DNA of 64,000 nucleotides from Sacculina carcini (Eukaryota; Arthropoda; Thecostraca; Sacculinidae), in assembly GCA_916048095.2 (NCBI GenBank), contig OU696594.1:902001-966000 (forward strand), read 5' to 3'. Below the pieces are notes generated by a model. It had not been told where the DNA came from and ran no database searches. It worked only from the letters and a program-made list of their open reading frames with translations. Every line of letters begins with the position of its first letter. Positions within the stretch are counted from its first letter, which is position 1. Made by a program: the position numbers and the translations under genes. Positions 1 to 10,336 of the stretch are shown here, piece after piece.

Positions 1-605
1 ATTACAATTGTATATACAGGCTCCACTACTCTACGCTACAAAAAAACTGTTTTGTGTGCGTTTTGCAATGGGGCGTTTCCGTGCTAGCTCGCTGTGGTTT
101 GTGCAGCGCAGTGTGTGCTGAGAGGACCACTGTCTTCATGGTTGTTTACTGTAGCTTTTGCAACCTGTGCGTGTGTGTGTATGTGTGTGTGTGTTTCGTG
201 TATGCACACACACTACACAGCAGACAATATGTGTCATAACGTATTCTTTCTTATAATGTTTTATCACGCCTTGTCAATTTCATCCGGCATTTAAATCTTG
301 CTCTTTTAAATCGGCTTTTAAATCCGTCACAGACTTACCTCGAAAGTGGGCTCACCTATAATGCTACTGTGAAATCTCTCACAAGCTAGAATTTAAACTC
401 GTCCGTCGTGCGGAACACTTCATAAACTAATATTCATATTCAATGCATAAAATAAAAAGGAATACCAATAAAACAGAATATGTGAACCCATAAAAAGTCT
501 AACCCAGAAACCAATAGGAAAGTCCAAGTGTGTATATTTTCATTTTTATTTCACAAAATATTTTCCCTCAAATAGCCTCAAATAGACCCAAAGAACCTTC
601 TCATA

Positions 606-606
<1 letters not shown>

Positions 607-661
<55 letters not shown>
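607..661. repeat. (AT)n microsatellite
   Basis: Uninterrupted AT dinucleotide tract at the point where the left arm stops matching the right arm and the Penelope-like insertion begins. Alternating Ile-Tyr open frames here are artefacts of the tract. Confidence 0.95.
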
Positions 662-665
<4 letters not shown>

Positions 666-830
666 TCATTCAGACAAACGAGATTAAACTGGATTGCCGC
701 TTTACAGTTTTCAATCTTCTTCTTCGTCGTCTCGATTGCTCGTGCGAGTTTTAGATGATCGCTGTTGAGCTTGTGCAGTAATTCGCCGATGTGTAACGTT
801 TCGGAGCAGCCGGTCTCCATCCTCAGACTA
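662..830 (-). mobile_element. Penelope-like element terminal fragment with hammerhead-like core
   Basis: The minus-strand reading is homologous to the segment at 3320-3478: both conceptual peptides share the pattern SETL, then a (G)ELL/GKLL block, then KLAR, then a Lys-rich stretch and NLV. It contains, on the minus strand, CTGAGGA (826-820), a GGAG/CTCC stem (803-806 with 815-818) and GAAAC (802-798). That arrangement resembles the hammerhead ribozyme core known from the terminal repeats of Penelope-like elements. Assignment to Penelope is inferred from this and from the adjacent GIY-YIG fragment. Confidence 0.6.
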
Positions 831-912
831 TGTGGTCAAGTAAATGCCGTTTGTTTGTTGTCGATTGTGTGTTTATATAGGACATCAATTGCATGTGTGA
901 TTTTCACGCCTC

Positions 913-1415
913 GTGTATGCGCGCGGTGTGCGAAATTCGCACCTAGGCCACCAGCCACACAAAAAAGGTCAAATTGGTAGTTTATTATCAGTCGCGAAAA
1001 ACTGTCAATGTTGTTTGAAAAACAGGCCCATGATGGAGAAGACCAGCAAGTTGCAGCAGCACCATGTCGTATACCGATACACCTGTCCAAATGAGGAGTG
1101 TGGGCCTCATTCATACATGGGTATGACGACCACAACGCTGTCGCGACGGCTGACGTGCCACCTCAGCAATGGTGCAATCCAAAAGCACAACATCTCGGTG
1201 CACTAACAAAAGATCAATAGGGAGCAGATAGTAGAAAGCACAGAGATCATTGACCAAGAACGTGACATACGGCGTCTGAAACTGCTTGAAGCAATTTACA
1301 TCACCAACCTGAGACCAGCCATGAACGTGCAAGTTGAAGAAAACGGCATTTTACCGACTCAGAGAGCCCCACGGTCTAAGCTGACTGGGTGTGCCCTTGC
1401 TGAAGCACAAGCTTG
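913..1415 (+). pseudogene. Penelope-like element C-terminus with GIY-YIG endonuclease, fragment
   Basis: The plus-strand frame contains VVYRYTCPNEECG, then YMGMTTTTLSRRL, the N-terminal signature of a GIY-YIG nuclease in the style used by Penelope-like retroelements (VYxI/Y-x-C, then YxGxTxxxLxxR). The frame is interrupted by a stop at 1204-1206 and continues to about 1415 with ERDIRRLKLLEAIYITN, matching the second half of such nucleases. The reverse transcriptase is absent, so this is a truncated dead copy. It lies in the left arm of the inverted repeat and is missing from the right arm, hence a later insertion or a segment lost from the right arm. Confidence 0.75.
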
Positions 1416-1433
1416 ACGACGCCGATATATATG

Positions 1434-1436
<3 letters not shown>

Positions 1437-1495
<59 letters not shown>
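1437..1495. repeat. (AT)n microsatellite
   Basis: Pure AT dinucleotide tract directly after the Penelope-like fragment, followed by a perfect hairpin. Confidence 0.95.
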
Positions 1496-1496
<1 letters not shown>

Positions 1497-1498
<2 letters not shown>

Positions 1499-1540
1499 TA
1501 TTTATGAATTACCAGTTAAAACTGGTAATTCATAAATACT
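1497..1540. repeat. Perfect 20-bp inverted repeat (hairpin)
   Basis: 1497-1516 is exactly complementary to 1521-1540 with a 4-base TAAA loop. It sits between an (AT)n tract and a LINE-like 3' tail. No gene is associated; it may be a terminus or a recombination by-product. Confidence 0.9.
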
Positions 1541-1542
1541 AT

Positions 1543-1753
1543 TATGTACTATTATGTTAATTTTTCTGTTTATAACCAGTTTTTATGAATCTTGTTTTCC
1601 TGTACATATGTGTTTCTTGTATTGTTTAATTGTTTTTGTTCTTGAGGCAGCACAAGCCCTTAAAGCTTCTTATGCCTCGCCAATCACGAACTTTCGTCAT
1701 TATGTTTTCTGTTCCGTTCTGAATGGCAAAATACATTTGATTTGATTTGATTT
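1543..1753 (+). mobile_element. LINE-type 3' end with (GATTT)n tail
   Basis: The stretch ends in AAAATACATTTGATTTGATT, repeating GATTT exactly where similarity to the right arm resumes. A short untranslated segment ending in a simple 5-bp repeat is typical of severely 5'-truncated CR1/L2/RTE-type LINE insertions. No reverse-transcriptase coding remains. The family cannot be named. Confidence 0.5.
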
Positions 1754-2083
1754 GAGTTCAGAGATTCTATTGACAGCAACTCTTTAGTGATGTTAAACTA
1801 TGTATCTATATCACAGATAAATATGAGCATGTGAGCAGTATCAGTGATATCCACGCTTTCATTTATATATAGACAATCTCCTTAGACTTTCGAGCCATTG
1901 GATTAGTCAAATTGCTAGGAATTTAAATCAATCAACTATGGTTCCAATTGACAGGGGACCCTTTTAAATGTTCATTTCGTTTCGATTTCTGGGCAAGTTC
2001 GTCAAATTTCGTCAAATCAGCCGCGAATCTCAAACAGTTTTCCTCAAGACTGCGCACTAATCTGTTGAACCAGTCTGCTTGGG

Positions 2084-2084
<1 letters not shown>

Positions 2085-2115
<31 letters not shown>

Positions 2116-2119
2116 ACAG
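2085..2119. repeat. (CA)n microsatellite
   Basis: CA dinucleotide run at the inner edge of the left arm, where similarity to the right arm ends. Confidence 0.9.
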
Positions 2120-3192
2120 AGTATCTCTTGCATGTTGGATGGATGGATCGAGGATGTTGAATGCATTCTTGGCTCGCTTCCGTCTGTACTTTGAGCATTT
2201 GAAATAATTCCACACAGAGAAGTTGCACTCACGCACCCGGTAATAGTTGTATGAAGGAAATGGATAGGTTCTGCAAGAATCAGCAACGTGTATGTATGAC
2301 CACAGAGCTCAAATGGCCACCACACGCAACCAACAACAAATTAGTATTCAAGCCGCCTTTCGGGTGTCACATGCATATTAGGGCGTGTTCCGAAGAGTCT
2401 TCTGTGATATACTCGGTATAATGACCACCGGGCGCTAGACACCGCACTTGTGATATGCACTCGAATTTGCACAATGCATACATCGGTTTACACTGTAGAA
2501 TAAAAAAAAAAGTGTGACACGTGGTTTAAGCATAACAAAACATTTCAACACAGCTCAATACACTGCTTCAATGTCGAACATTATTGTTATGGACACTATT
2601 TTGTGGATACATGGTATCAGAATGAAACGCATTTTGGAAACATAACAATATTTGCTCACATATTCTGGAGCTCCTCGACTTCACAACCTAGTCAAAAACG
2701 TATATAAGTCTTGCTTCTCCCAGCTGCATAAGGTCCAAACTTGTAGGTGTCTATATAGAAATACAATTTTAAGAAAATAAAATAATTCCAGGTTTTTTTA
2801 ACAAAAGGGAATTATCGACAGCAAAGCACGCGAGTATTCTGCTTTGCAGGCATCTGGAATCGCAACACAGAGGCTGACACTCCGGTTGTTCTAATTCAGT
2901 AGTCTATGAAGCCCGACTGTCCAAATTGATTTTGGGTTGTTTCTATAGGTACACGTTGACCATTAGTTGCAATCCAGCAACACATTGTACTACAAGACTT
3001 ACCGTTGAAGCCAGGCTGTCCTTTTACGTTCCGTCGTCCATGTATCATATCTGGAATGATTTGCGTCAAATTCTGGCTCGCAGCAGGCGGTGATAGGACA
3101 TCGTAATTAAGGTTCCGAAGACCGAAGACTTTCCGCACGAGAGAAGATTGTGATTTGTGGAATGACATTTATATTATATAGTATTAAACATT
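2120..3192. other. Unassigned AT-rich sequence
   Basis: I see no convincing coding region, RNA gene or repeat here. The short open frames have no recognisable motifs. Confidence 0.6.
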
Positions 3193-3205
3193 TTAGGTTA
3201 GACAC

Positions 3206-3478
3206 GTCTCAATACAAAAAGGATCTGCGTGAAGGCAAGGATTGTCAACAGAGAATGGTACAGTCATTTGAGGATGCTGCAGTTATACAGTAGGAAATTG
3301 AGAAAGTGTGTAGCACTGAGAGATAAACGAGATTATACTGGATTGCTATTTCACATTTAGCAATTTTATTTTTGGTCGATTCCATGTCTCTAGCCAATTT
3401 CTGATCGCTTCTATTCAGACAACTCAACAACTTCCCTATATTTCGTAACGTTTCGGAGTTACCAGACTCCATCATCAG
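3206..3478 (-). mobile_element. Penelope-like terminal relic with hammerhead core
   Basis: Homologous to 662-830 (shared conceptual peptide blocks on the minus strand). On the minus strand it carries CTGATGA (3478-3472), a stem of GGAG (3455-3458) with CTCC (3467-3470), then GAAAC (3454-3450) and GTTACG. This is the conserved CUGANGA / stem II / GAAA arrangement of a hammerhead ribozyme. Stems I and III with an NUH cleavage site were not established. The relic abuts the 5' end of the LINE that follows. Confidence 0.6.
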
Positions 3479-3629
3479 ACAAAAATCACATGAGAGCACA
3501 TGTGTCGGATGTTGCACACATGTTGGAGTCGTGTTTCAGTCGTCGCCGTGTGTGGTTGTGTTTTCGTGGGTTCTCTTATCTTTGTGTTGATCTTGTGTGT
3601 GCTTCCCCTGTTCGGACAAGGGATTAGCC

Positions 3630-4775
3630 ATGCCCTCTGCTGCTGCTCCTCCCTCTGCCGACCGTGTTTGTCACTGTGGTGACTCGCTCAAATCAGGGGC
3701 GTATATACAGTGCCAGGGTTGTAGTGAGTCGTTCCACGCATCTTGCGCTGCTCTATCCACCCCTGCATTGAATGCAATTAAAAAGCATCGCTTGTTCTGG
3801 ATCTGCCCAACTTGCAAGAATGAATTTTGCTCATTTAAGCAGTCTCCTCCAGCGGAGAAATTGTCGGAAATATGCAGCCAGCTCACTGACATAAAGACGT
3901 CAGTGACGACCATGGAAACGACCATCGGTCAACACACCTGCGGTAAACCAGCCAGCGTAACAGAGTGTCTCGCCCCACACCGCACCCACGCACCCGTGAA
4001 ACGATCGTATACCGTAGTCGTGCGTGCCGGCGAACACAAAATTCACCAGGACGAGCTCAGATCGGTCCTGAAGACTGAGCCTATTCTCGCAGCAAGATCT
4101 TCTGACAACAAAATCGTGCTGAAGTGTGGCTCTCAGGAACAGGTGGACCGGGTGGCTGCATCTGTTCGCAATAACATGCATGACGTGAAGGTCGCTATCC
4201 CTGCTCCTATGCTGCAGCCGAAAGTCACAGTGGTCAATATCCCACTTGACTCGACGCCGGAGAGTCTTGCAACATCTATTCGGCTGAAAAATTCGGTTTT
4301 AGCTGATGCCTCGCCAGCGGACTTGAAGGTACTCTTCATTTCAAAGACGCGCGCTGGTGCTGGTCTCGGAGTTCTATCAGTGTCGCCGGCGGTCCGCCAG
4401 TCCATCAAGAGGGCTGGTGATCGTCTATTCGTCGATCTGACGTCATGCCCTGTGTATGACCGCTTCTGGGTGGCACGATGTCACCGCTGTGCTCGTCTTG
4501 GACACACGTCATCCCGCTGCTCCCCAAGAAATCATACGTGTTGTGGCATTTGCGCGGGGTCTCATCTGTCAAAGGACTGTCCAGATAAGTCCTCAGTGTG
4601 CTGTGTCAACTGTCGTCAGTCTAATCGTCCGCATGATCACTCATCGTTCTCGCCCCAGTGTCCCTCACTCGTCGCTGTCCGAAACGCCCTGCGTAGTCGG
4701 ACGCTGTTAGCTGAGCAATGTAGCGTTGATCAGTCCGTTTCCGTATCTCCACTGCGTTCGTCATGTGACCAATGA
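3630..4775 (+). CDS. LINE ORF1 protein, PHD finger plus C-terminal zinc knuckles
   Basis: Predicted nucleic-acid-binding ORF1 protein (381 aa) that packages the LINE RNA into ribonucleoprotein particles. Near the N-terminus lies a Cys4-His-Cys3 PHD-type finger: CHCG, then CQGC, FHASC and, after about 20 residues, WICPTC. The middle part (YTVVVRAG onward) resembles the unstructured or RRM-like region of CR1-type ORF1. The last 100 residues carry three Cys/His clusters (CHRCARLGHTSSRC; CCGICAGSHLSKDC; CCVNC with a following HDH), resembling CCHC knuckles. I chose the ATG at 3630 because the PHD finger follows within 15 residues; an in-frame upstream ATG lies at 3597. ORF2 starts three bases after this stop, suggesting termination-reinitiation. 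No stops or frameshifts interrupt it. Confidence 0.85.
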   Translation: MPSAAAPPSADRVCHCGDSLKSGAYIQCQGCSESFHASCAALSTPALNAIKKHRLFWICPTCKNEFCSFKQSPPAEKLSEICSQLTDIKTSVTTMETTIGQHTCGKPASVTECLAPHRTHAPVKRSYTVVVRAGEHKIHQDELRSVLKTEPILAARSSDNKIVLKCGSQEQVDRVAASVRNNMHDVKVAIPAPMLQPKVTVVNIPLDSTPESLATSIRLKNSVLADASPADLKVLFISKTRAGAGLGVLSVSPAVRQSIKRAGDRLFVDLTSCPVYDRFWVARCHRCARLGHTSSRCSPRNHTCCGICAGSHLSKDCPDKSSVCCVNCRQSNRPHDHSSFSPQCPSLVAVRNALRSRTLLAEQCSVDQSVSVSPLRSSCDQ

Positions 4776-4778
4776 CTA

Positions 4779-7679
4779 ATGTCTTCAGCTGATATTCCCA
4801 CCACACCGTTATCTTCTACAAATGGTTTTCCTGTGCAACTGTTCTGCAAGTCTGCTGATCCTGATTATTCGCACAACAGCCTGCTGGGCTTACTCAACAT
4901 ACGCTCGGCTAGGAATAAGTGTCCATATATCTCCGAGCTTTTACTGTCTCATAACTTTGCTTTTCTATGCCTGGTCGAAACATGGCTCCTGGATACTGAT
5001 TTCGGTTCTTTCTCAGCTAATCTCCCTGCTACTTACAGCGTACTGCATGCTCCTCGCTCTTCTTCCGGGTCTGTCAAATCCTCCGGTGGCGGTTTAAGTA
5101 TAGTATATAAGTCAACTCTTTCATTTTCTATACTTGCTGTCGCTCAATTTACTTCACAAGCTTTTGAATTCTTGCCGCTATCTTTATCTTTACCATCCAT
5201 GCCAAAATTGGGAATTTTAATTGTATATCGCCCAAATCACCCTGGTACTACACCCATGTTTCTTGACGAGTTTGATTCTCTTATATTTAAATTCTCTCAA
5301 TTCTTTTTGGATAACTTCATAATTGTCGGCGACTTTAATTTCTGGCTCGACAATCCTCTGGCTAATCCTTTTGCGTCCGATTTTCTTTCACTTCTTAATT
5401 CTCATAACTTGGTGATATCAAATTCCACTCCTACTCACACAGCTGGCCATGTTCTCGACATTATCATTTACCCTTCGACTTTGAGCAAGTTTCGTCTTTA
5501 TGATACACTCACATTTCCTCCCGACAATACTTTTTCCGATCATTCTCTCCTTTCTTGCCAATTATACTATTCTCCTCCCGCACCATTCAAGGGGCCCTAC
5601 ATCTTTTCCGCACGTGATTACAGGTCGTTCTGTCCTATCATTTTTCAATCTTTGATCTCCTCTCTTTTGCCTCCCATTACCTACCACGGCTTTCATCCCA
5701 AATTTGTGTTTGATTTTCTGTCATCTTCTCTCAGTGAGATCAATGAACGATTATTTCCACTGATCACTCGTCGTGTTCGCTCACAAACCCGTCCCCCTCC
5801 GTGGCTTTCGTCGGACTTAGTTCATATGCGAACTTCGTCCCGCCGTCTTGAGCGTAGGTGGCGTCGCTCTCGGTCGCCTAGTGACTGGGACTCTTTTTGC
5901 TCTGCTCGACATTCGTATCTTTCTACACTGACCACGGCCAAAGCCGATTTTTATAAGTCACGCCTTGCAGACTGTGCTCGTTCTCCTTCGCGTCAGTGGT
6001 CCACTCTAAAACAGTTGACAGTTGGCAGCTCCTCTCCCAATCCTATTTCGGCTTCTACTTTTGCTCAATTCTTCCCTCAAAAACTAAATTCGGTTCGTGC
6101 CCTACTTCCTACAACCACTACAGTTCTCACTCATACTACTTCATCCTCCACTCTGTCTAGTTTCTCCCATATCTCGGTAGCTCATACTTCTCGCCTTATT
6201 AAAAAACTTAAAATTTCTCGTTGTCCTCTCGATCCGATTAATTTCTCTGCTTTGTCTGACTCCATTCACCTCCTTTCCCCCATTTTTTCCCATCTCATCA
6301 ATTCTTCTTTTCTACATGGTTTATTTTTTGCTGATAAATCTGCTATTGTCACACCAATACTGAAAAAACCCACTCTTGACCCTAACTGTCCTGGTAATTA
6401 CCGCCCTGTTTCCGTTCTGAGCTTCACTGCCAAGCTGCTGGAGTCGGCCATACACGAGCAATTATCACCTTTGATAAACACCGTTCTCGATCCTTTTCAA
6501 TCTGGCTTTGTATCTAATCGTTCCACTGAATCTCTCCTTTTGCACCTATTGAACGATATCTTCAATCATTTTGCCTCTGGTGACTCTGTTCTGCTTGTTC
6601 TGCTGGATCTCTCTTCGGCATTTGACCTCGTCGATCATGCAATTTTGTGTGACGACCTTGCCGCTATTGGACTCTCTTCTACGGCTCTTTCATTGATGAA
6701 TTCATACTTTTCTAATCGTTCTTATTCTGTTCGCTCTAATTCCACTTTTTCGAGTTCTGTAAAACTTTCCAGTGGCGTACCTCAGGGATCAATATTGGGT
6801 CCGTTATTGTTCAATTTGTATATGTCTTCTCTCTGTCCAACTCTTCATCGTTTTCCTATTTCTTACCACATTTATGCGGATGATCTACAGCTGTACTTTC
6901 CTATCTCAAAATTTTCAGAAAATTGCATTTCTGCGGTTTTGAATAATATTACATCCTGGGCTTCATCACGCCATCTACTTTTGAACCATTCCAAGTCTGA
7001 ATATATTGTGTTTCATCCTCCCAAATTATCTCCTCCAATAATTCCATTACCCCTATCTCAGTGTGTTCGTGATCTTGGTGTACATTTTGATCACAATCTC
7101 TCTTTCTCAATTAACATATCACGTGTGACTCGCTCCTGTCGTCTTATTCTCCGCCAACTTTATCCTATCCGTCGATTCCTTGATAATGCTACAGCAATCA
7201 CACTTGTACAGTCCTTAATTTTCTCCAGGTTAGACTATTGTAACTCTCTTTATCTTCATGTTTCTTGTAAAAATATACGCTCGCTTCAGAAAATTATAAA
7301 CCAATCTTGCCGTTTTGTTTTTCTTCTTCCACCGAGAACTCCCACCTCGAAATTCATCCGCCAACTTGGATGGCTTCCTGCACGGCAGCGAATCCATCAC
7401 AAGGTTTGCTGCATCATCTTCAAGATCATCCACTCCGACTCTGCTCCTCCTTATCTCCGTTCTCTTCTTACTGTTTCTGATCGTCCGGGCCGCTCTCTAT
7501 CACGTAGTCTCTTCTGTCCCCGTGCTCTCAACGACTCCACCTGGTCTTCGAAATCTCTTTTTTTCTCTGGACCTCGTTTGTTCAATGAACTTCCTCTTAA
7601 AATTCGATCTTCTCTCTCTTACAGGTCTTTTTCCACTTCTCTTTGTACATATCTTCTCGGTGTCTCCTCTGATGAATAA
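4779..7679 (+). CDS. LINE ORF2 protein: AP endonuclease and reverse transcriptase
   Basis: Polyprotein of 966 aa that nicks target DNA and copies the LINE RNA by target-primed reverse transcription. The N-terminal third is an APE-type endonuclease: LLNIRSARNK near residue 30, the LVETWL block, VGDFNFWLD near 183 (catalytic Asp/Asn) and SDHSLLSC near 253. The reverse transcriptase follows: NYRPVSVL near 538, FQSGFVSNRSTES, LLDLSSAFDLVDH, GVPQGSILGPLLFN and the catalytic YADD near 698. The C-terminus (LGWLPARQRI, RALNDSTW) is typical of CR1/L2 elements and matches the fragment nested in the gypsy element at 52.0-52.66 kb. It is uninterrupted, so the element may be recent or still mobile; activity itself cannot be read from sequence. 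Confidence 0.93.
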   Translation: MSSADIPTTPLSSTNGFPVQLFCKSADPDYSHNSLLGLLNIRSARNKCPYISELLLSHNFAFLCLVETWLLDTDFGSFSANLPATYSVLHAPRSSSGSVKSSGGGLSIVYKSTLSFSILAVAQFTSQAFEFLPLSLSLPSMPKLGILIVYRPNHPGTTPMFLDEFDSLIFKFSQFFLDNFIIVGDFNFWLDNPLANPFASDFLSLLNSHNLVISNSTPTHTAGHVLDIIIYPSTLSKFRLYDTLTFPPDNTFSDHSLLSCQLYYSPPAPFKGPYIFSARDYRSFCPIIFQSLISSLLPPITYHGFHPKFVFDFLSSSLSEINERLFPLITRRVRSQTRPPPWLSSDLVHMRTSSRRLERRWRRSRSPSDWDSFCSARHSYLSTLTTAKADFYKSRLADCARSPSRQWSTLKQLTVGSSSPNPISASTFAQFFPQKLNSVRALLPTTTTVLTHTTSSSTLSSFSHISVAHTSRLIKKLKISRCPLDPINFSALSDSIHLLSPIFSHLINSSFLHGLFFADKSAIVTPILKKPTLDPNCPGNYRPVSVLSFTAKLLESAIHEQLSPLINTVLDPFQSGFVSNRSTESLLLHLLNDIFNHFASGDSVLLVLLDLSSAFDLVDHAILCDDLAAIGLSSTALSLMNSYFSNRSYSVRSNSTFSSSVKLSSGVPQGSILGPLLFNLYMSSLCPTLHRFPISYHIYADDLQLYFPISKFSENCISAVLNNITSWASSRHLLLNHSKSEYIVFHPPKLSPPIIPLPLSQCVRDLGVHFDHNLSFSINISRVTRSCRLILRQLYPIRRFLDNATAITLVQSLIFSRLDYCNSLYLHVSCKNIRSLQKIINQSCRFVFLLPPRTPTSKFIRQLGWLPARQRIHHKVCCIIFKIIHSDSAPPYLRSLLTVSDRPGRSLSRSLFCPRALNDSTWSSKSLFFSGPRLFNELPLKIRSSLSYRSFSTSLCTYLLGVSSDE

Positions 7680-7891
7680 TTATATTGAATAACTGTTTGA
7701 TTTTTTGATTTTTTCATCCATAGTTATTTTCAATTGTTCCTTCATAGTATATCGCTGCTTATATTTTTGTTTATGCGATACTGTTTTGTTTATTCCACAT
7801 TGTATACATTTTATAGCTAGCCGTTCCTCGCGCCTATGATAATTAGAGCGCTATATGAAATACATGTTTTGTTGTTGTTGTTGTTGTTGTG

Positions 7892-8005
7892 TGTCTAACC
7901 TAACATGACATACATGTGACTAAAATGTCGTCCCGGATAAGTTCGGCAGGCCAACGGTGGCTGCTTCTGCCTCCGCCGACTACCGTGTGTGTGTATATGT
8001 ATGTA

Positions 8006-8039
<34 letters not shown>

Positions 8040-9308
8040 AAGTCATCATCAGTATCTAGATGCGCACGCGCTGTTTGAGCCAGTACTTGTGATCACAGTG
8101 GCAATGTTTTTGTGAGTGTGAGCATGCGAGTTTACTTGATGATCTCATCTGCTCATCGTACAGTCTCAAAAACAACTTGCAGCCCGGAAAAGATACCCGT
8201 ACCTTCCCTTTACTGTTCCAGCCTGTGTTCAGCTGTGCATGGGTTATCTTGACTTGAAAACTGCAAACATAGCACCTGCAATTCGGACTCGAGCCTTCGT
8301 TGTACCAGAGGTTAGGCGTGCTGGCTACTGTAATCTTAGCTTGCAGGTTGCACGTGCGTCCGTATGTGTGTGCAAGTGTGAGTGCGTTCTGTGCACGCTA
8401 GCAAAGGTGTTGCAGTGGCTGCGATAGTGCTGACGGCGCATCGTCGTGTGCGCACGGTAAACGTTGGTGCAACGGTGCAATACAGGCCGGGTAGTGAACC
8501 GTGGACTTACCGTGAGGACCGACCAAATTACGATCAGCTCGAGGTGGGTTTCTCGGTATGAATATGTATAACGTTGGGGCGTTAAAACCGGGTGGCCAAA
8601 GTATAGTCCTGGTGCACCAGTGAACACGGACCAAACCGAACCGGTTTTGAGCAGGAGTTTATATAGCGTATGTGAGACTCATTGTGTATGTGATGTATAT
8701 ACTCTTAAAGACCGCAACATGATATATTCACATACCCCAGTGAAATATTTAAAAGCAACTCGAAACACTGAACACTGACACGAACAGAGCAAGAAAACAC
8801 ATGCCTATAACGATTTTTAGCAAAATCACTATCGAAATATGTGTTTCTCCTATAGTAACATAATCTACATCGAGTGAAAATCTGAGTGTAGTGATCAGTG
8901 TGACAATATTTTGTTCATTATATTGCTGACCTCAGCGGATTATACATGTATTCAAGCATTGCATTATAATTTTTAATCATTGTTGATTGGGGTTTGTTGT
9001 CTCCACGAAGCTCATCGTTTAAGTCACCCAATTCATACAATCCAATTCTTAAGTCAGTCTATTCATACACTTCTTAATTACTCTCGAATACATTTCTCGT
9101 GGAGGCTACGGTAATGTTAATTTGAAATGAAATGTATTGCCACTTTTGATGTCAAAGTAAGAGCTTTAGATGCACGGAAAACAAATATACATGTAAATAA
9201 AATATAAACATCACAGTCACTTCATACATAGGCTCGTACGCACATGCAAGCAGAATAATCCACGTAATACCCGACATTGTCGTGTCAGCATTCACACCCG
9301 AGGATTAA
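7892..9308. other. Unassigned sequence with a (GT)n tract
   Basis: Contains GT-rich runs at about 7988-8038 and 8360-8390. No open frame with recognisable motifs, no RNA gene and no clear mobile element. The stretch belongs to the spacer of the large inverted repeat. Confidence 0.6.
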
Positions 9309-9633
9309 ATAGCAGACAGGTTCAACAGATTAGTGCGCAGTCTTGAGGAAAACTGTTTGAGATTCGCGGCTGATTTGACGAAATTTGACTAACTTGCCCA
9401 GAAATCGAAACGAAATGAACATTTAAAAGGGTCCCCTGTCAATTGGAACCATAGTTGATTGATTTAAATTCCTAGCAATTTGACTAATCCAATGGCTCGA
9501 AAGTCTAGGGAGATTGTCTATATATAAATGAAAGCGCGGATATCACTGATACTGCTCACATGCTCATATTTATCTGTGATATAGATACATAGTTTAACAT
9601 CACGAAAGAGTTGCTGTCAATAGAATATCTGAA

Positions 9634-9729
<96 letters not shown>

Positions 9730-10336
9730 TAGCATTAAAACCCGCCCGTCGTGTGGAACGATTAATAAAATAAATGGAATAAATACAGTCAAAAGCTTAA
9801 CCAATAGCAAAATCTAAATTTGTAAATGTTTACTCTACCTGTGTGTGAGTATTAGCTCCATGAATTGCTGGTGTGATTTTATTGCGTACGGGCTAACTAT
9901 GAGGAGGTTCTTTGGGTCTATTTGAGGCTATTTGAGGGAAAATATTTTGTGAAAATAAAAATGATATTATACACACTTGGACTTTCCTATTGGTTTCTGG
10001 GTTAGACTTTTTATGGGTTCACATATTCTGTTTTATTGGTATTCCTTTTTATTTTATGCATTGAATATGAATATTAGTTTATGAAGTGTTCCGCACGACG
10101 GACGAGTTTATATTCTAGCTTGTGAGAGATTTCTCAGTAGCATTATTGGTGAGCCCACTTTCGAGGTAAGTCTATGACGGATTTAAAAGCCGATTTAAAA
10201 GAGCAAGATTTAATTGCCGGATGAAATTGACAAGGTGTGATAAAACATTATAAGAAAGAATAAGTTATGACACATATTGTCTGCTGCGTAGTGTGTGTGC
10301 ATAACCGAAACACACACACACACATACACACACACT
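9309..10336. repeat. Right arm of the large inverted repeat, inner part
   Basis: Reverse complement of the left arm: 9309-9636 pairs with 1753-2078 and 9902-10315 pairs with about 190-604. Between these lie an (AT)n tract (9637-9727) and a copy of the GC-rich core repeat (9728-9830) that has no partner in the left arm. The outer end is interrupted in a GT/CA microsatellite by the LINE that follows. Confidence 0.9.
9637..9727. repeat. (AT)n microsatellite
   Basis: About 90 bp of pure AT dinucleotide, immediately followed by ACTAGCATTAAAACCCGCCC, the start of the GC-rich core repeat. The same (AT)n-to-core junction is seen at 24920 and 32084. Confidence 0.95.

Larger units (their letters stand above)
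1..2078. repeat. Left arm of a large imperfect inverted repeat
   Basis: Read in reverse complement, 1-173 matches 14745-14917, about 190-604 matches about 9902-10315, and 1753-2078 matches 9309-9636, each with only scattered differences. Similarity stops on the inner side near 2078 and is still present at base 1, so the arm probably extends beyond the window. Between the matching blocks this arm carries private insertions: a Penelope-like fragment, two (AT)n tracts and a LINE tail (about 605-1752). It lacks the LINE found in the other arm. Seen directly by comparing the two stretches; the exact identity was not computed. Confidence 0.9.
3490..7891 (+). mobile_element. CR1/L2-type non-LTR retrotransposon, full-length and apparently intact
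   Basis: Two long undamaged ORFs (3630-4775 and 4779-7679) are followed by a 3' untranslated region ending in a TTG-repeat tail (about 7868-7890). ORF1 has a PHD finger and zinc knuckles; ORF2 has an AP-endonuclease and a reverse transcriptase, as in CR1/L2-group LINEs. The tail is preceded by AGAGCGCTATATGAAATACA; a related GCGCTAAATCAAATA precedes the tail of the fragment at 52040-52660, so the family has at least two copies here. The 5' boundary is approximate and no clear target-site duplication was found. Confidence 0.88.

Noticed and set aside
9556-9817. Frames with long Ile-Tyr repeats (also at 607-661, 32021-32083, 36640-36703, 55064-55112, 58997-59044)
   Set aside because: Translations of (AT)n microsatellites.
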